Shown: positions 37,915 through 48,486 of the stretch, one piece after another
How the letters are laid out: the number at the start of each line of letters is the position of its first letter
Position numbering within the stretch: position 1 is the stretch's first letter
Program-made: the position numbers and the translations under genes
Source: a bacterium
Lineage (GTDB): Bacteria > SZUA-79 > Acidulodesulfobacterales > Acidulodesulfobacteraceae
Assembly (NCBI GenBank): GCA_021800805.1
Contig: JAJYYR010000002.1
Coordinates: forward strand, 235,111 to 299,110
Direction: 5' to 3'
Length of the DNA stretch: 64,000 nucleotides
Notes under the pieces: generated by a model
What the model saw: only the letters and a program-made list of their open reading frames with translations
Databases searched by the model: none
What the model was told of the DNA's origin: nothing

Positions 37915-39216
37915 TTAACTTAAACGGCTTCCTGCCCCTTTAAAAGCCTTTAGCCCTTTATATGAAGAATTAGAACCTAATTCTTCTTCTATCTGCAAAA
38001 GTCTGTTATATTTCGCTACCCTTTCGGAACGGGCAGGCGCGCCGGTTTTAATTAATCCCGAATTTACGGCAACCGATAAATCGGAAATAAAGGTATCTTC
38101 CGTTTCTCCCGACCTGTGCGAAATGACGGCACTCATATTATTTTTCTGCGTTAATTCTATGGCATCTAATGTTTGGGACAAAGAACCTATCTGATTTAAT
38201 TTTATTAAAACCGAGTTTATCGAATGAGAATCGACGGCTTTTATTATTCGATTAGGATTTGTTACCGTCAGGTCGTCCCCTACTATTTGAACTTTGTCTC
38301 CGAGTTCTTTAAGTAAAAGAGAAAATCCGTTAAAATCGTCCTGCGCCATGCCGTCTTCTATAGATATAATAGGAAACTTTTCGACATAGCCTGCGTACAT
38401 TGCAACCATTTCATCGGCTTCAAGCACGGTTTTTTTGCCGGCTTCTTTAAGGACATATTTGCCGTTGGCATAAAATTCGCTTGCCGCAGGGTCGAGCGCG
38501 ATAAAAATATCTTTTCCGGGCTGATATCTTGCTTTTTCTATAGCCTCCATTATTAATATTATAGCTTCCATATTGTTTTGAAGTTGGGGGGCAAATCCGC
38601 CTTCGTCGCCTACTGCGGTGGGCATATTTTTGTCGTCTAAAACTTTTTTAAGCTTCTGATAAACTTCCGCTCCCATTCTAAGCGCTTCTTCAAATGATTT
38701 TGCTCCGGCTGGAACTATCATAAATTCTTGAAAATCAAGCATATTGTTTGCATGTTTCCCGCCGTTCAGAATATTCATCATAGGAACCGGCATAATATGG
38801 GTATTTACGCCGCCCAGATAACGATAAAGCGGTATTTCTAATTCGTTTGCCGAAGCGACCGCCGCCGCGAGAGATACGGCTAAAATTGCATTTGCTCCTA
38901 AATTAGACTTATTTTGAGTACCGTCGAGATTCATCATAATATCGTCTATGAGCCTTTGTGAATAACTGTCTATTCCATTTAAAGATTTTGCGATAATATC
39001 GTTAATTCCTTCTATTGCGGAATGAACCGATTTTCCGCCATAAATTGAGCTATCGTTATCTCTTTTCTCATAGGCTTCGTATTCCCCTGTAGATGCCCCC
39101 GAAGGAACACAGGCGAAACCGCTCATACCGCTCTCTAAGGAAACCTTAACGCTAATCGTCGGATTCCCCCTCGAGTCTAAAATCTGTCTTCCTTTTACAT
39201 CTACAATTTCACTCAT
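37915..39216 (-). CDS. eno: Enolase
   Basis: 433 residues, full length. 2-phosphoglycerate to PEP in glycolysis. Seen: [32 protein letters not shown], the catalytic loop [18 protein letters not shown] and [20 protein letters not shown]. Metal ligands are in place ([31 protein letters not shown]). With ppdK at 5-8 kb and a phosphohexomutase next to it, it forms part of central carbon metabolism. Confidence 0.97.
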   Translation of the reverse strand: MSEIVDVKGRQILDSRGNPTISVKVSLESGMSGFACVPSGASTGEYEAYEKRDNDSSIYGGKSVHSAIEGINDIIAKSLNGIDSYSQRLIDDIMMNLDGTQNKSNLGANAILAVSLAAAVASANELEIPLYRYLGGVNTHIMPVPMMNILNGGKHANNMLDFQEFMIVPAGAKSFEEALRMGAEVYQKLKKVLDDKNMPTAVGDEGGFAPQLQNNMEAIILIMEAIEKARYQPGKDIFIALDPAASEFYANGKYVLKEAGKKTVLEADEMVAMYAGYVEKFPIISIEDGMAQDDFNGFSLLLKELGDKVQIVGDDLTVTNPNRIIKAVDSHSINSVLIKLNQIGSLSQTLDAIELTQKNNMSAVISHRSGETEDTFISDLSVAVNSGLIKTGAPARSERVAKYNRLLQIEEELGSNSSYKGLKAFKGAGSRLS

Positions 39217-39312
39217 TTTAGATTTTCCCCTGAAAAATAATTAGACTTAAATTTTAAGAAATAATTTTAAAATTATAACATTTTTTTTCGTTTCTAAAAA
39301 GGATTTTTTATC

Positions 39313-40776
39313 TTAAAAGTTCTCTATATCCCGCTTCACTTTATTTATAAGGTCATCCGTTTTCTTTTTAAGCCTGCTTTCCGCATAAATTCTTAAAACG
39401 GGCTCCGTCCCCGAAGGACGTATTAAAAGCCACGAACCGTCTTTATACTCAAATTTAAATCCATCCGTAAAGTTTGCAGAAACAATATCATTTTTAAGCG
39501 GCAAAATAAAACTGCCGTCTTTTAATTTTTCAATTAACCGACGTTTCTTATCTTCCTCTAAATGTAAGTCTTCCCTAATATATGAATAAGGATACGGCTC
39601 GTTAGACATACCGCTTAAAAGCTCGTTTAGGCTTTTTTGAGTTTTAATCATAATCTTGAGAAGCAAAAGCGCGTTAAAAATGCCGTCCCTCTCGGGTAAA
39701 TGAGATGCTATGCCGATTCCGCCGGATTCTTCGCCTCCCATAAATACGTCGTTTCCTTTTTTTGTCATAAGAGCGGCAATATTTTTAAATCCTATAGGCG
39801 TTTCATACAATTTTATTTTATGCTCTTTACAAATATCGTCTATAGATCTGGATACGGAAACAGTTTTAACTACGCTTCCGCGACAGCCTTCTTTAATAAG
39901 ATAGTTTAAAATTATTGAAAAAATTTTATGGGAATCGATAAAATTCCCCTCGGAATCGACTGCTCCAATTCTATCGGCATCTCCGTCGGTAGCAAAACCG
40001 ACGGCAAATTTATTTTTAATTCCCCTTTCTTTTAAAAATGCCTTTAGTTTACGCAGATTACCGTCTATCGGTTCTGGATTTAATCCCGGAAATGCGGGAT
40101 TAACGGTATTATGTATTGAACTATGTTTAATAGAAAATTTTTTCAATATGAAAGATAGATATCCAATGCCCGCGCCAAACATCGGATCGATAATAATATC
40201 TAACGATTTTAATAAATCTTTATCTGCTCCGCTTACGGCTTTATCTATCTCCGTTAAACCGATTATATGCTTTATATAATCTTTTTTAAAATCGGCAGAT
40301 TGAAAATTACTGTTACCGCGATAATCGAGTTCAGATGAATTGACGTAATAACTTTTTGCATTGACGATTTTTTCTATTTTTTTTACATCCGATTCCGACA
40401 TAGAAGAGCCAAACCGGCTCTTAAATTTAAGCCCGTTGAACATAAAGGGGTTATGGCTTGCGGTTATCATTATACCGGCGGCGCATTTTTGGCTTTTAAC
40501 GAAGTATGATAAAACGGGGGAAGGGCAAAAATTATCGCTCAATATGACGTTTATTCCCGCAGATGTAAGGACATTAGCGGCGGCAGAGGCAAATTCTTTA
40601 GATAAAAACCTTGTATCGTAACCTATTGCAACGGTTTTTGAAGAATTTTCTTTTAAATATTCGGCTAACGAAAAACTAATGCGGCTAACCGCGTTAAACG
40701 TAAAATTATCCCCGATGACGCCTCTAAATCCGTCGGTGCCGAAGTTAATCGATATGGGCTTGGATGCCGAAATCAT
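39313..40776 (-). CDS. Alpha-D-phosphohexomutase (phosphogluco/phosphomannomutase)
   Basis: 487 residues. Four-domain mutase. Seen: NFGTDGFRGVIGDNFTFNAV at the N-terminus, phosphoserine loop TASHNPFMFNGLKFK, metal loop ATDGDADRIGAVD, sugar loop GGEESGGIG and phosphate loop RPSGTEPVLRIYAES. Interconverts hexose 1- and 6-phosphates for wall or glycogen metabolism; substrate (glucose, mannose or glucosamine) cannot be told from motifs alone. Start ATG 40776. The gene lies 97 bp upstream of eno on the same strand. Beyond its start begins the MITE-like repeat and island (40883 onward). Confidence 0.92.
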   Translation of the reverse strand: MISASKPISINFGTDGFRGVIGDNFTFNAVSRISFSLAEYLKENSSKTVAIGYDTRFLSKEFASAAANVLTSAGINVILSDNFCPSPVLSYFVKSQKCAAGIMITASHNPFMFNGLKFKSRFGSSMSESDVKKIEKIVNAKSYYVNSSELDYRGNSNFQSADFKKDYIKHIIGLTEIDKAVSGADKDLLKSLDIIIDPMFGAGIGYLSFILKKFSIKHSSIHNTVNPAFPGLNPEPIDGNLRKLKAFLKERGIKNKFAVGFATDGDADRIGAVDSEGNFIDSHKIFSIILNYLIKEGCRGSVVKTVSVSRSIDDICKEHKIKLYETPIGFKNIAALMTKKGNDVFMGGEESGGIGIASHLPERDGIFNALLLLKIMIKTQKSLNELLSGMSNEPYPYSYIREDLHLEEDKKRRLIEKLKDGSFILPLKNDIVSANFTDGFKFEYKDGSWLLIRPSGTEPVLRIYAESRLKKKTDDLINKVKRDIENF

Positions 40777-40882
40777 TTATATTAGTTTATATATTTAAAA
40801 CGATAATTTTATATAAAATATTGGATAAAACTAAAGATTACTATAAAAATTTTAAATAATATCGAACCGAAAAGCAAGAAAT

Positions 40883-41131
40883 TGTAAGTTCCACAAATTA
40901 TTTAGACCGCCGTCCTTTAACTTTCCTTATTTTATCATATTTTAAAAAAAATAAAACTACAAAATATATAAAGTTAGACTATGATGTAATTAAATTAGAA
41001 TGCCTCGACATTTACAAAATAAAATTATACTATATAGACAATAGCACCTGAAATAAAGTCGGCTCCGATTTCGGTATTAATTTTAAAACATGGCACCTCT
41101 AAATTGGTCTAATTTATTTTTGCACCTTACA
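40883..41131 (+). repeat. MITE-like repeat, copy A
   Basis: 249 bp. Left end TGTAAGTTCCACAAATTATT and right end ...GGTCTAATTTATTTTTGCAC... end in TTACA; the left and right termini are imperfect inverted repeats of each other (TGTAAG...TTAGACC). No ORF. Same orientation as copies B (48487-48592) and C (49215-49368). Copy C is about 75-80% similar by eye over its first half. The 40777-41232 gap contains nothing else apart from copy A and a short GC-rich hairpin. Confidence 0.75.
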
Positions 41132-41198
41132 CCCGCTGGCACAGCCGACCTGCCGTTTCTAACGATTTCAAGTTTTTCTAACCTGCCTCAGGCGGATT

Positions 41199-41215
41199 GC
41201 TTGGCTTCGCCAAGC
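41199..41215. other. GC-rich hairpin after AAA ATPase gene
   Basis: GCTTGGC-TTC-GCCAAGC, 7-bp stem with a 3-nt loop, 18 bases past the AAA gene stop (41233). No U-run on the reverse strand, so a doubtful terminator; another short palindrome (CCTGCCTCAGGCGG) lies just beyond. Confidence 0.4.
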
Positions 41216-41232
41216 TTGGCGGCAAATTCTTT

Positions 41233-43869
41233 TTATGTTTTTAGAAATTGAATAATATTGTTTAAATCTTCGGTTTTTAACGGATTCTCATTTGAATTTT
41301 GTGTTGCGTGAGTACCACGATTACTTAGATCATTCCAATAGCCTTCTAGCTTATTTATGCTCTCTTCTTTTTTATCAATTTTCTTGAGATTTTCCCAAGG
41401 CACTCCAACTCCGCGGAGTCGATCTTTCATCAAACCAGTTTTTAATAAAATCTTTTCGTCAATATAATGCTCAATAGCTGATTTCAAATAACCAGCTACG
41501 CAACTCACAGAGTAATCACCCTTTATTTCACTTTCAGCTTTTTCGATGTAATAACTACAAGACTCATTCTGTGCTTCAAATATTCTACCCGTTTTATCTT
41601 TTGCTTCTCTGTTCACTTTGTATGTATAGACATGACAACCCTTGCCGTTACAACCTTTCTGTGTATAGTTTTTGCAAATATGATGAGTTTTATTATTTTT
41701 CTCATCTTTTAAGCTATTACCCCAATAAACCAAAGAATCGTAAAAAAGTTTATTGTGTGTGAAAATAATGATTTGTCTATCCAATGACAAACATAAGAGT
41801 TTCTTAGCCAAAAAATCAGCAACTTCATGATCAACGCTAGTAACGGGATCATCAAAAACAATAGGATATTTATTATTTTGGCTTTCAATTTCTGCGAGAA
41901 ACAATGCAAGCCCAACAGCTTTTTGCTCACCGTCGCTTAAAATATCACGAACATCATTCCCTAAAATCTTAAGTCTTGTGCGAACAGAACCTTTTCCTGC
42001 GCCAGCCTTTTCAAGACTAACTTCAATATCTTTACCTAAGGCTTTTAGTTCATCTTCAAAAGACTGCCTAGTTGAGTTAGTTAAAAGTTCGTCATGCGCT
42101 TTTGATCCTAATTCTGTTACCCCTCTAGTGCTTATAACCTGATTGACGCTTGAATACTTTTGAACAGACTGACAAGTCAAAAAATAATTCTCAATTGTTG
42201 TTCCCCATTTTGAAATATTTTGCTTATCTCCGAGTTTGTTAATTTCTCTTTCAAGTTCGCTAATTTTCTGAGCCTTCTGCGTATCAGATTGTTGTAAGTC
42301 GTTTAGTTCACTTCGTTTTTCCCCTGCTATTCCCTCTAGTTTTTCATCCGCCTTTAATAAGTCTAAGGTAAATTTTTCAGGGATAGTTGTTTTATCTATT
42401 ATTGCTTTTTCAAGAATTGATTTTTGTTTCTTGGCTTCTTCTATCACTTGCCCTACTAATGTCTTGTAATCCTGTTTTTGCTCCTTATGTAAATTGGCCA
42501 AAATCTTATTAAGACTTTCTGAAAATGAGAAATCGGTAATTAAATTTTGACTTTCTTCTTTTAATTCGGAAATTTTATCTACGGCATTTTTAAAATTCTG
42601 TTGTGATTGGTCATCTAAGTATTGGGCGTACGCTTGTACAAGTTTTATTGCATCTTTGTTTAATGGCTGATGACAGTAGATACATTTCTCATCCTTGTTC
42701 AGGACAGAATTATCAATCTCTTCTCCATACTCTTTTGCCGATTCAATAAATGCCTGCCATTCCTCAGTATTTTGAGAAGGGATATTTTTCAATACTTCAA
42801 ACTCTTTCGCTCGTTCATCTCTGGCCTTCTTTTTTTCTAAGTAGTCATTGATCGCAGATGAGGTGTTTTTTGTTAATTCTTCAATGTCCGTTTTAAGTCC
42901 TAATAAGTGTTCCTTGAGATCGTCTATTTCCTTTTTTTCTTGATTTAAAACTTTTTTGCTATCTTCGGTAGTATTTTTTTCAAGGTTGGCTCTATCTTTT
43001 TTTAGCTGTTCAAGTCGTGTGGCGTCCTCCTTGGAAAAAAATTTATTATCATCCAACTGTTGTTTTTCTTGTTCTGTTAATGAAGTTTTGCCGAGTAATG
43101 TTTTTAGATCGTCAGAATGGACAACATCTATCAATGCTTGCAGATCAGGAGACGAATTTTGCTTTTGCCGTTGAGCTTGACTTAATTTATCCTTAAATTC
43201 ATCAATAAGTATTACGATCACTCGAAAAAAATTTAGTCCAAGCGGCTCTACGTTTACTGAGCTTTCGCGTTCATTTAAAAAAATTGGTAAATACTCTGTA
43301 TCAAAAACCTTTATCTGGTTAAATGGGGGGATGCCTCGCAATGTTTTATCTTCCCATCTGAAAGGGTTTTGTGCTTTGTCGTCTAATAAAAAATTCACAT
43401 CAACCTCTAAACCATCGCCTTGCTTATGAATATTGTCTAAAATATCTTTAGACTTAATACCGCCCGCAAGTTCATGGATAATTCTGAAATATCCACTTTT
43501 GCCGGTACCATTAAGCCCAAAAATCACGGTACACGCAGGACTTAAGGTAATAGACTGATTAGAGATAAGAGCATTAACACCTTTTATGTGAGTAATTTTT
43601 TGCAAGGTAAGTTTTTGCTTTTTTGAATTGTTTGTTGTTTCTGTTTGAGTAACAACGCCCTCATTTTTAATTTCTTCCGCAGTTTGTTCAACCTCAATTC
43701 CATTTTCCTTTAGAAGTTCCTGATATATCGCGTCTTTTTCATCTTCGGAAACTTTTGCATTGGTATTAATTACCTTTTGAATTAATAAAGCAAGCCATTT
43801 CGGTGTGTCCTTTTTGGCTTTGTATTCAAGCAAATAGTCTTTAGCGTGTGATTTTGTAGTTTGGGACAT
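41233..43869 (-). CDS. Zinc-hook AAA (AAA_13/RecF-SMC-type) ATPase of the defence module
   Basis: 878 residues. Walker A GLNGTGKS at residues 118-125; long coiled coils on both sides of a CIYC (396-399) followed by His, a Rad50/RloC-type zinc hook; then an ABC signature (LSDGEQKAVGLALFLAEI), Walker B (PIVFDDPVTSVDHE) and an H-loop (IIIFTHNKLFYDSL). The last ~110 residues are helical and end in NRGTHATQNSNENP, with C-rich SYYIEKAESE before it. The RloC/PrrC-type anticodon-nuclease catalytic set (Arg-x3-Glu...His) is not recognisable. Partner: 9 bp downstream of the second methyltransferase and on the same strand, so a defence operon. Function is inference: a damage- or phage-responsive ATPase linked to restriction. 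Confidence 0.8.
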   Translation of the reverse strand: MSQTTKSHAKDYLLEYKAKKDTPKWLALLIQKVINTNAKVSEDEKDAIYQELLKENGIEVEQTAEEIKNEGVVTQTETTNNSKKQKLTLQKITHIKGVNALISNQSITLSPACTVIFGLNGTGKSGYFRIIHELAGGIKSKDILDNIHKQGDGLEVDVNFLLDDKAQNPFRWEDKTLRGIPPFNQIKVFDTEYLPIFLNERESSVNVEPLGLNFFRVIVILIDEFKDKLSQAQRQKQNSSPDLQALIDVVHSDDLKTLLGKTSLTEQEKQQLDDNKFFSKEDATRLEQLKKDRANLEKNTTEDSKKVLNQEKKEIDDLKEHLLGLKTDIEELTKNTSSAINDYLEKKKARDERAKEFEVLKNIPSQNTEEWQAFIESAKEYGEEIDNSVLNKDEKCIYCHQPLNKDAIKLVQAYAQYLDDQSQQNFKNAVDKISELKEESQNLITDFSFSESLNKILANLHKEQKQDYKTLVGQVIEEAKKQKSILEKAIIDKTTIPEKFTLDLLKADEKLEGIAGEKRSELNDLQQSDTQKAQKISELEREINKLGDKQNISKWGTTIENYFLTCQSVQKYSSVNQVISTRGVTELGSKAHDELLTNSTRQSFEDELKALGKDIEVSLEKAGAGKGSVRTRLKILGNDVRDILSDGEQKAVGLALFLAEIESQNNKYPIVFDDPVTSVDHEVADFLAKKLLCLSLDRQIIIFTHNKLFYDSLVYWGNSLKDEKNNKTHHICKNYTQKGCNGKGCHVYTYKVNREAKDKTGRIFEAQNESCSYYIEKAESEIKGDYSVSCVAGYLKSAIEHYIDEKILLKTGLMKDRLRGVGVPWENLKKIDKKEESINKLEGYWNDLSNRGTHATQNSNENPLKTEDLNNIIQFLKT

Positions 43870-43878
43870 GATTAAAAA

Positions 43879-45486
43879 TTACCTTTTCCTATTCAGCCTT
43901 CTCCCTGAAAGCTTTTTCCAAATACTATTGGCAAGTTTGATTTCTTTATCCGAAAATCCAAAACCTCTTTTTAAAATTATCTCGTCAGAATAAGCAAGAA
44001 TTTCATCAATGTTTTTTTTCTCTCGAAACATTTGATCAAGGTTGTTTATTATTTCGGCATGTTCTTCTTTGTAAGGCAACAAAATTTCTTTAACTTCATT
44101 TGGCATAAGTTCTAAAACTCCGCCCCCATAACTTCTGCCCACAATTTCGGAAAAAGCAAAAGAAAGAGAATTGTAAAAACTGGCAACAAAGGCTTTTAAG
44201 TTTATTTTATCTTTTATAAAAACCCTGTGCATTGTGTCCGTTGTATAAGCATTTGCAAGATTTTCAATAAGTTTCGGATATAAATTATTTCTGCGAATAA
44301 ATAAAGCGTCAGACAATTTGATAGAAGGGATTATTTGCCATTCATCTCTAATTTGGCATTTATAGCCTTTATGAATATTTTGACTTTCACCAATTCTTAA
44401 ATATTTCAAAGCCTCAGTATTATCAGACATTTCTTTTTTTTGAGGAAAGACAAGTAAATGAGCCTTTGCATTTATGTTGCGGTTTAGTTTCCAATCATCC
44501 GTTGTAAAAATCAGGCTGTTTACTTGTACGCTGCGACCAACTAAAGGCTTGGTGTATTCTTTTAAATTAAAAGTGTCAACAATAGGCTTTGGTACTGTGA
44601 AAAAATCGTTTGCTCCTGTTGTGATTCCGACTTCAACATCGGCAAAATTTTTAATATTTGGAAGAAGTTTTGTTTTTCTCAGTTTTTCCAAGAAATTAAT
44701 TTCTTCTTGATCCAGAAAATAAAAAGTCCATTTGTTTTCTTGAAAATCAATTTCTTTTTTCGGGCTTCTCAAAAGTGTAATATCAATATTTTCTAAGTCG
44801 CTTGCGTCTTCAACCTCCAAATGCTCAATTAAATGCTTATCAATACCGTTTCTCTCACAAAGCAATAAAACAACTTCTTGTTGAATATCAGGAAAAACAA
44901 GTTTTTTAAAAGAAATAATATTTATTTTGTGAAAAAAATGAGATAGATAATTTCTAAGCGTCTTGGCATAAGAGACTTGCAAAAGCTCGGCAGGTAGAAC
45001 AAGGCCCATTTTGCCGTTTTCTTTGAGAAGCAGACTTGAACCAATCACAAAAGACACCCAAGCATTGGTGAGTTTTGAATATTTTAAATTTACCTTGTCA
45101 AAAATTTTTCCGGCTTCCTTTTGTTGTTTTTTGTCAAAATATTGATAGCGGATATAAGGTGGATTTCCGACAACAATATCATTTTTTTTTTCTGATTCAT
45201 TGCAAAACTCATAAAAGTCGGTATTGATAATTTCCGTAAATTTTAGGTTTAATTTTTTTGATTTTTCAGCTTCCTGTTTATCAAGCTCAACCGCTGTTAT
45301 AGACTTATAAGGAAAATTATTTTTTTTAATGCTTTCCAAAAAAACGCCATCACCACAACTTGGCTCAAGCACATCTTGACCTTTACTTGCGTTAAAAGCC
45401 CATTTTAAAATAAAATCAGCTATTGGCTCGGGAGTATAAAAGCCGCCTCTCAATTTCTGACTTGTGGCGTTTTTAATTAGTTGCAT
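43879..45486 (-). CDS. N6-adenine DNA methyltransferase (Eco57I/TaqI-type)
   Basis: 535 residues. Class gamma SAM methyltransferase: RGGFYTPEPIADFILKWA, motif I (DVLEPSCGDGVFLESI) and catalytic motif IV NPPY (VGNPPYIRYQYF) near residue 108. The rest, from about residue 260, resembles a target-recognition domain with RSYGGGVLELMPNEVKEI-type TaqI-C block. No nuclease motif seen. Overlaps the end of the large IIG enzyme by 14 bp (45473-45486), so translated from the same mRNA. Eco57I-like systems commonly have both a fused enzyme and a separate methylase like this. Codons carry few CpG steps compared with neighbouring chromosomal genes, suggesting acquisition. Confidence 0.88.
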   Translation of the reverse strand: MQLIKNATSQKLRGGFYTPEPIADFILKWAFNASKGQDVLEPSCGDGVFLESIKKNNFPYKSITAVELDKQEAEKSKKLNLKFTEIINTDFYEFCNESEKKNDIVVGNPPYIRYQYFDKKQQKEAGKIFDKVNLKYSKLTNAWVSFVIGSSLLLKENGKMGLVLPAELLQVSYAKTLRNYLSHFFHKINIISFKKLVFPDIQQEVVLLLCERNGIDKHLIEHLEVEDASDLENIDITLLRSPKKEIDFQENKWTFYFLDQEEINFLEKLRKTKLLPNIKNFADVEVGITTGANDFFTVPKPIVDTFNLKEYTKPLVGRSVQVNSLIFTTDDWKLNRNINAKAHLLVFPQKKEMSDNTEALKYLRIGESQNIHKGYKCQIRDEWQIIPSIKLSDALFIRRNNLYPKLIENLANAYTTDTMHRVFIKDKINLKAFVASFYNSLSFAFSEIVGRSYGGGVLELMPNEVKEILLPYKEEHAEIINNLDQMFREKKNIDEILAYSDEIILKRGFGFSDKEIKLANSIWKKLSGRRLNRKR

Positions 45487-48475
45487 AAATTTCCGAAATT
45501 AAAGGTATAAGTTCATCATCTTTTCCAAGCTGAAAAAGCTCTTGAAGTAATTTATCAAGAGATGTTTTGGTATTATCAAATTTTCTTTTCAGAGGTGTTC
45601 TTAAACGAATATTATCCTGTACTTGATCTAATTCTTCTTGAATTTCAATCAGTTCTTTTTGAAGTTTGGCAATATCATCATGTAATTTTTTATCTTGCTT
45701 ATTCACAAAATCAATTTTTCTAATCGGCAATTTTTTCAAAACTTTTGTACCTCTTGCGATATAGCCACCTCGAAAAACTTCTCCAATGAGAAAAGAAAAC
45801 CATTCAAGATATTTAGAATTAAGCAAAGCTTGAATATAGTAAACAGAATAAGAAAATTTTTCCGGCAAAGTAATCATGCAATATCCGGCTGTTCCACCTG
45901 ACGAAATAAGGGTTTTATGCGTATCAATAGCATATTTGTTGCCGACCGATAAAACACCAACGATGATTTTTTGATCAACTTCGCATTTATCCAGATTTTG
46001 ATGTCTGCCGTAGCGATACCATTCGTTTTTAGTTTTTGGTTCAGGTTTTATATCTCGTTTTGGGTCGCTCAATTCTTTTTTGTAATGCGAAAGATGTTTG
46101 AAAGCAAAAGGAAAATTCTTTTTTAACTCATCAATTTCAATAAACTCGATTCCTTTTTTAGTCTTTTTGTAAGGATAAATAACAAAACTATTTGGTTGAA
46201 ATTTGCGGTAAGTGTATAAATTATCATTTCCGCTTGAAGTCTGAAAATATAGTCTGGTTAATTCTTTTTCAATTTTCCATTCTTTTCCGTCTTTCTCAAA
46301 ATAATAATAGTTTTTGTCTTCTTTCTTCGGTTTGTGAATGTAAATTTTATTAGCGCTCGTTTGGATTCCGTTAAAAATATTATCTTCACCAATAAGTTCG
46401 CCCAAAGAAACACTGTTTTGGTTTATTTTCTCATAAGCATTTTTTAATTTTGCAGAAACCAAAATCCAAACTTCATTATCAAGAAAGACTGTTTTTATCT
46501 CTTCAAAATCTGTCTTTGTAAGATCCCTAGTCTTCCAGTCTTTAAAACTCTCAACTTCAAAATATTCAAAAGCCTCTTGTTCTTTTTTATAAAGAATAAG
46601 CAAACAAGCGTAGGTTGTTTTATCTTCAAAAACTTGATTCGCTCCAAAAGAAATAATTTGTGAAATGTTTTTCGATTTCTGTAATAATTCTCTCAACTTT
46701 TTTCCTGCTCCGACTTTTGTGAATTTGCTTGGAACAATAAAACCAAAATAGCCATCTTCGTTTAGCAAAGACAAACCTTTTTCAATGAAAAGAAAATATT
46801 TATCAAACTGTTTGTAAGCAGATTCATAATATTTTTTATACAGAGGCAATTCCTTTGGCGTGATATTTTTCATGTCCTCCGATTTCATATAGGGAGGATT
46901 GCCAATAATCACATCAAACTTATTTGGAAAATCAAAAGGATTGATTTCAGTCTGATCTTTTTTAGGTGATTGATTTGAATTTACTAGTGAATTTCCAAAA
47001 AAGATATTTTGATCAAGACTTGGTAAAACAGGCTTTTTATTGCTTATGGAATCGTTTGATTCTGATTCCAGCAGTTTGAGTAAAAGACCAAATTTACAGG
47101 CTTGCACTGCGTTAAAATCTTTATCAACTCCATAAATGCAATTTAACAAAATTTGCTTTTTGATTTCAAAAGACAGTTTGTAAGTATCAATAGCGGTTTG
47201 AATAAGTTTGCTTTTGTCTGTTTGAAGATAAGAATCAATCAAAGTATCATTGAGAAGTTGGAAGGCTTCAAGTAAAAAAGCACCTGAACCGCAGGCAATA
47301 TCAGCAAATTTTGCTTTTAAAATTTCAGAATCTTTTTTGTCCTTACAAAACGGAATAATAGTTTGCCTCAAAATATCTTGAATAATGTTTGTCGGGGTAG
47401 TAATAATGTCTCGATCAAGATGTTCCGGCTTATTTTCCAAGACAACAGTTTTATTTTTGATATGGAGTTTTTGAGAAAGAAAAATCTCGTAGATATTTCC
47501 CAGAATATCAGATGAAAAAACAGAGAAAGAATACGGACTTTCAGGATAGTATAGTTTTTTGATGATTTCCCAAAATACCGATTGATTGTCGCTGATGATT
47601 TTTTCTCGAAAAGAGTAATTAAAAAGTCCTGAATTATATTTTTTGTCAGCTTCTTCAAACTTCTTAACTATAGCTTTAAAATCCTTTTTCGTTGCAAAAG
47701 AAAGGAGCGTTTTGTATTCTTCCAAATTTCTATCTTCACAAACTCTCAAGAAAATAATGCTGTTAAGATAGCTTTGAACTGTGTCATTTAAGCTGTGTTC
47801 GTCAATACCTTTTTGATGTTTGTAAATTTCATTTCCAAGCAAAAATCGCCATTCGTTAATTTGCCCCAAAAATAAATCATCAACGCTAAATTTGCTGATT
47901 TTATCTTCAATATGAGTCCAAATTTTATCAAACTCGCCAGAATAAACATTTTCTTTGCTAAGATATTTGTATATTTTATCAAAGCATTTTTCGTATTCTG
48001 AGAAATGATAAAGTTTTATTAAAGCAGTTTTGCTTTGGTCTGTCTCTTTTACTTTTTCTGAACAGTCGTATATTGCAAGATGTTCAAAATTTGAAAGAAC
48101 GGATATTTTTAGTTTTGCGGTAAATCCATATCTACGAACTTGTTTCGCTGTTTCGGGATCATTTTCAATTTTTACGCTTGGTTTTTTAGCTTCAAGAAAG
48201 AATTTTCTTTCTGCAAATAAGCGAAAGGTATAATCAGGCTTCTTTGAATTTGCCGAAACATCCGTTTTCAAACCTTCTTCTAAAATAACCTCTCTTTCGT
48301 TAGTCGACTTACCTGCTTTATTTTTTATGTCCCAGCCTAGTGCTTCAAAAAAAGGATCTAAAAAATCACTTCTGAGTAAAGTTTCATTGTATTTTGAATT
48401 ACAATAATTTTTTCGATTACTCTTGTATTTTTCAATCAGCTTTGCAATTTGTTGTTTTGTTTCCTGTTTGTTCAT
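45473..48475 (-). CDS. Type IIG restriction-modification enzyme
   Basis: 1000 residues. N-terminal PD-(D/E)xK nuclease: Pro80-Asp81 (KKPDYTFRL) and Glu95-Ala-Lys97 (FFLEAKKP). Middle: a helical connector, then methyltransferase motif I (FADIACGSGAFLLEAF) near residue 390 and NPPY (VIIGNPPYMKSEDM) near residue 520. C-terminal half: TaqI-C-like recognition region (SSGGTAGYCMITLP, RKIDFVNKQDK) and a coiled-coil tail. It cuts and methylates DNA at a target not deducible from sequence. First gene of the three-gene module; its start lies 11 bp from MITE-like copy B, so the repeat may carry its promoter. Confidence 0.9.
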   Translation of the reverse strand: MNKQETKQQIAKLIEKYKSNRKNYCNSKYNETLLRSDFLDPFFEALGWDIKNKAGKSTNEREVILEEGLKTDVSANSKKPDYTFRLFAERKFFLEAKKPSVKIENDPETAKQVRRYGFTAKLKISVLSNFEHLAIYDCSEKVKETDQSKTALIKLYHFSEYEKCFDKIYKYLSKENVYSGEFDKIWTHIEDKISKFSVDDLFLGQINEWRFLLGNEIYKHQKGIDEHSLNDTVQSYLNSIIFLRVCEDRNLEEYKTLLSFATKKDFKAIVKKFEEADKKYNSGLFNYSFREKIISDNQSVFWEIIKKLYYPESPYSFSVFSSDILGNIYEIFLSQKLHIKNKTVVLENKPEHLDRDIITTPTNIIQDILRQTIIPFCKDKKDSEILKAKFADIACGSGAFLLEAFQLLNDTLIDSYLQTDKSKLIQTAIDTYKLSFEIKKQILLNCIYGVDKDFNAVQACKFGLLLKLLESESNDSISNKKPVLPSLDQNIFFGNSLVNSNQSPKKDQTEINPFDFPNKFDVIIGNPPYMKSEDMKNITPKELPLYKKYYESAYKQFDKYFLFIEKGLSLLNEDGYFGFIVPSKFTKVGAGKKLRELLQKSKNISQIISFGANQVFEDKTTYACLLILYKKEQEAFEYFEVESFKDWKTRDLTKTDFEEIKTVFLDNEVWILVSAKLKNAYEKINQNSVSLGELIGEDNIFNGIQTSANKIYIHKPKKEDKNYYYFEKDGKEWKIEKELTRLYFQTSSGNDNLYTYRKFQPNSFVIYPYKKTKKGIEFIEIDELKKNFPFAFKHLSHYKKELSDPKRDIKPEPKTKNEWYRYGRHQNLDKCEVDQKIIVGVLSVGNKYAIDTHKTLISSGGTAGYCMITLPEKFSYSVYYIQALLNSKYLEWFSFLIGEVFRGGYIARGTKVLKKLPIRKIDFVNKQDKKLHDDIAKLQKELIEIQEELDQVQDNIRLRTPLKRKFDNTKTSLDKLLQELFQLGKDDELIPLISEIYATN

Positions 48476-48486
48476 AGGATTATTTC

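Noticed and set aside
41233..43869. Calling the AAA ATPase a RloC anticodon nuclease
   Set aside because: Zinc hook and ABC site fit, but the Arg-x3-Glu...His catalytic set is not visible; kept as AAA_13-type ATPase.
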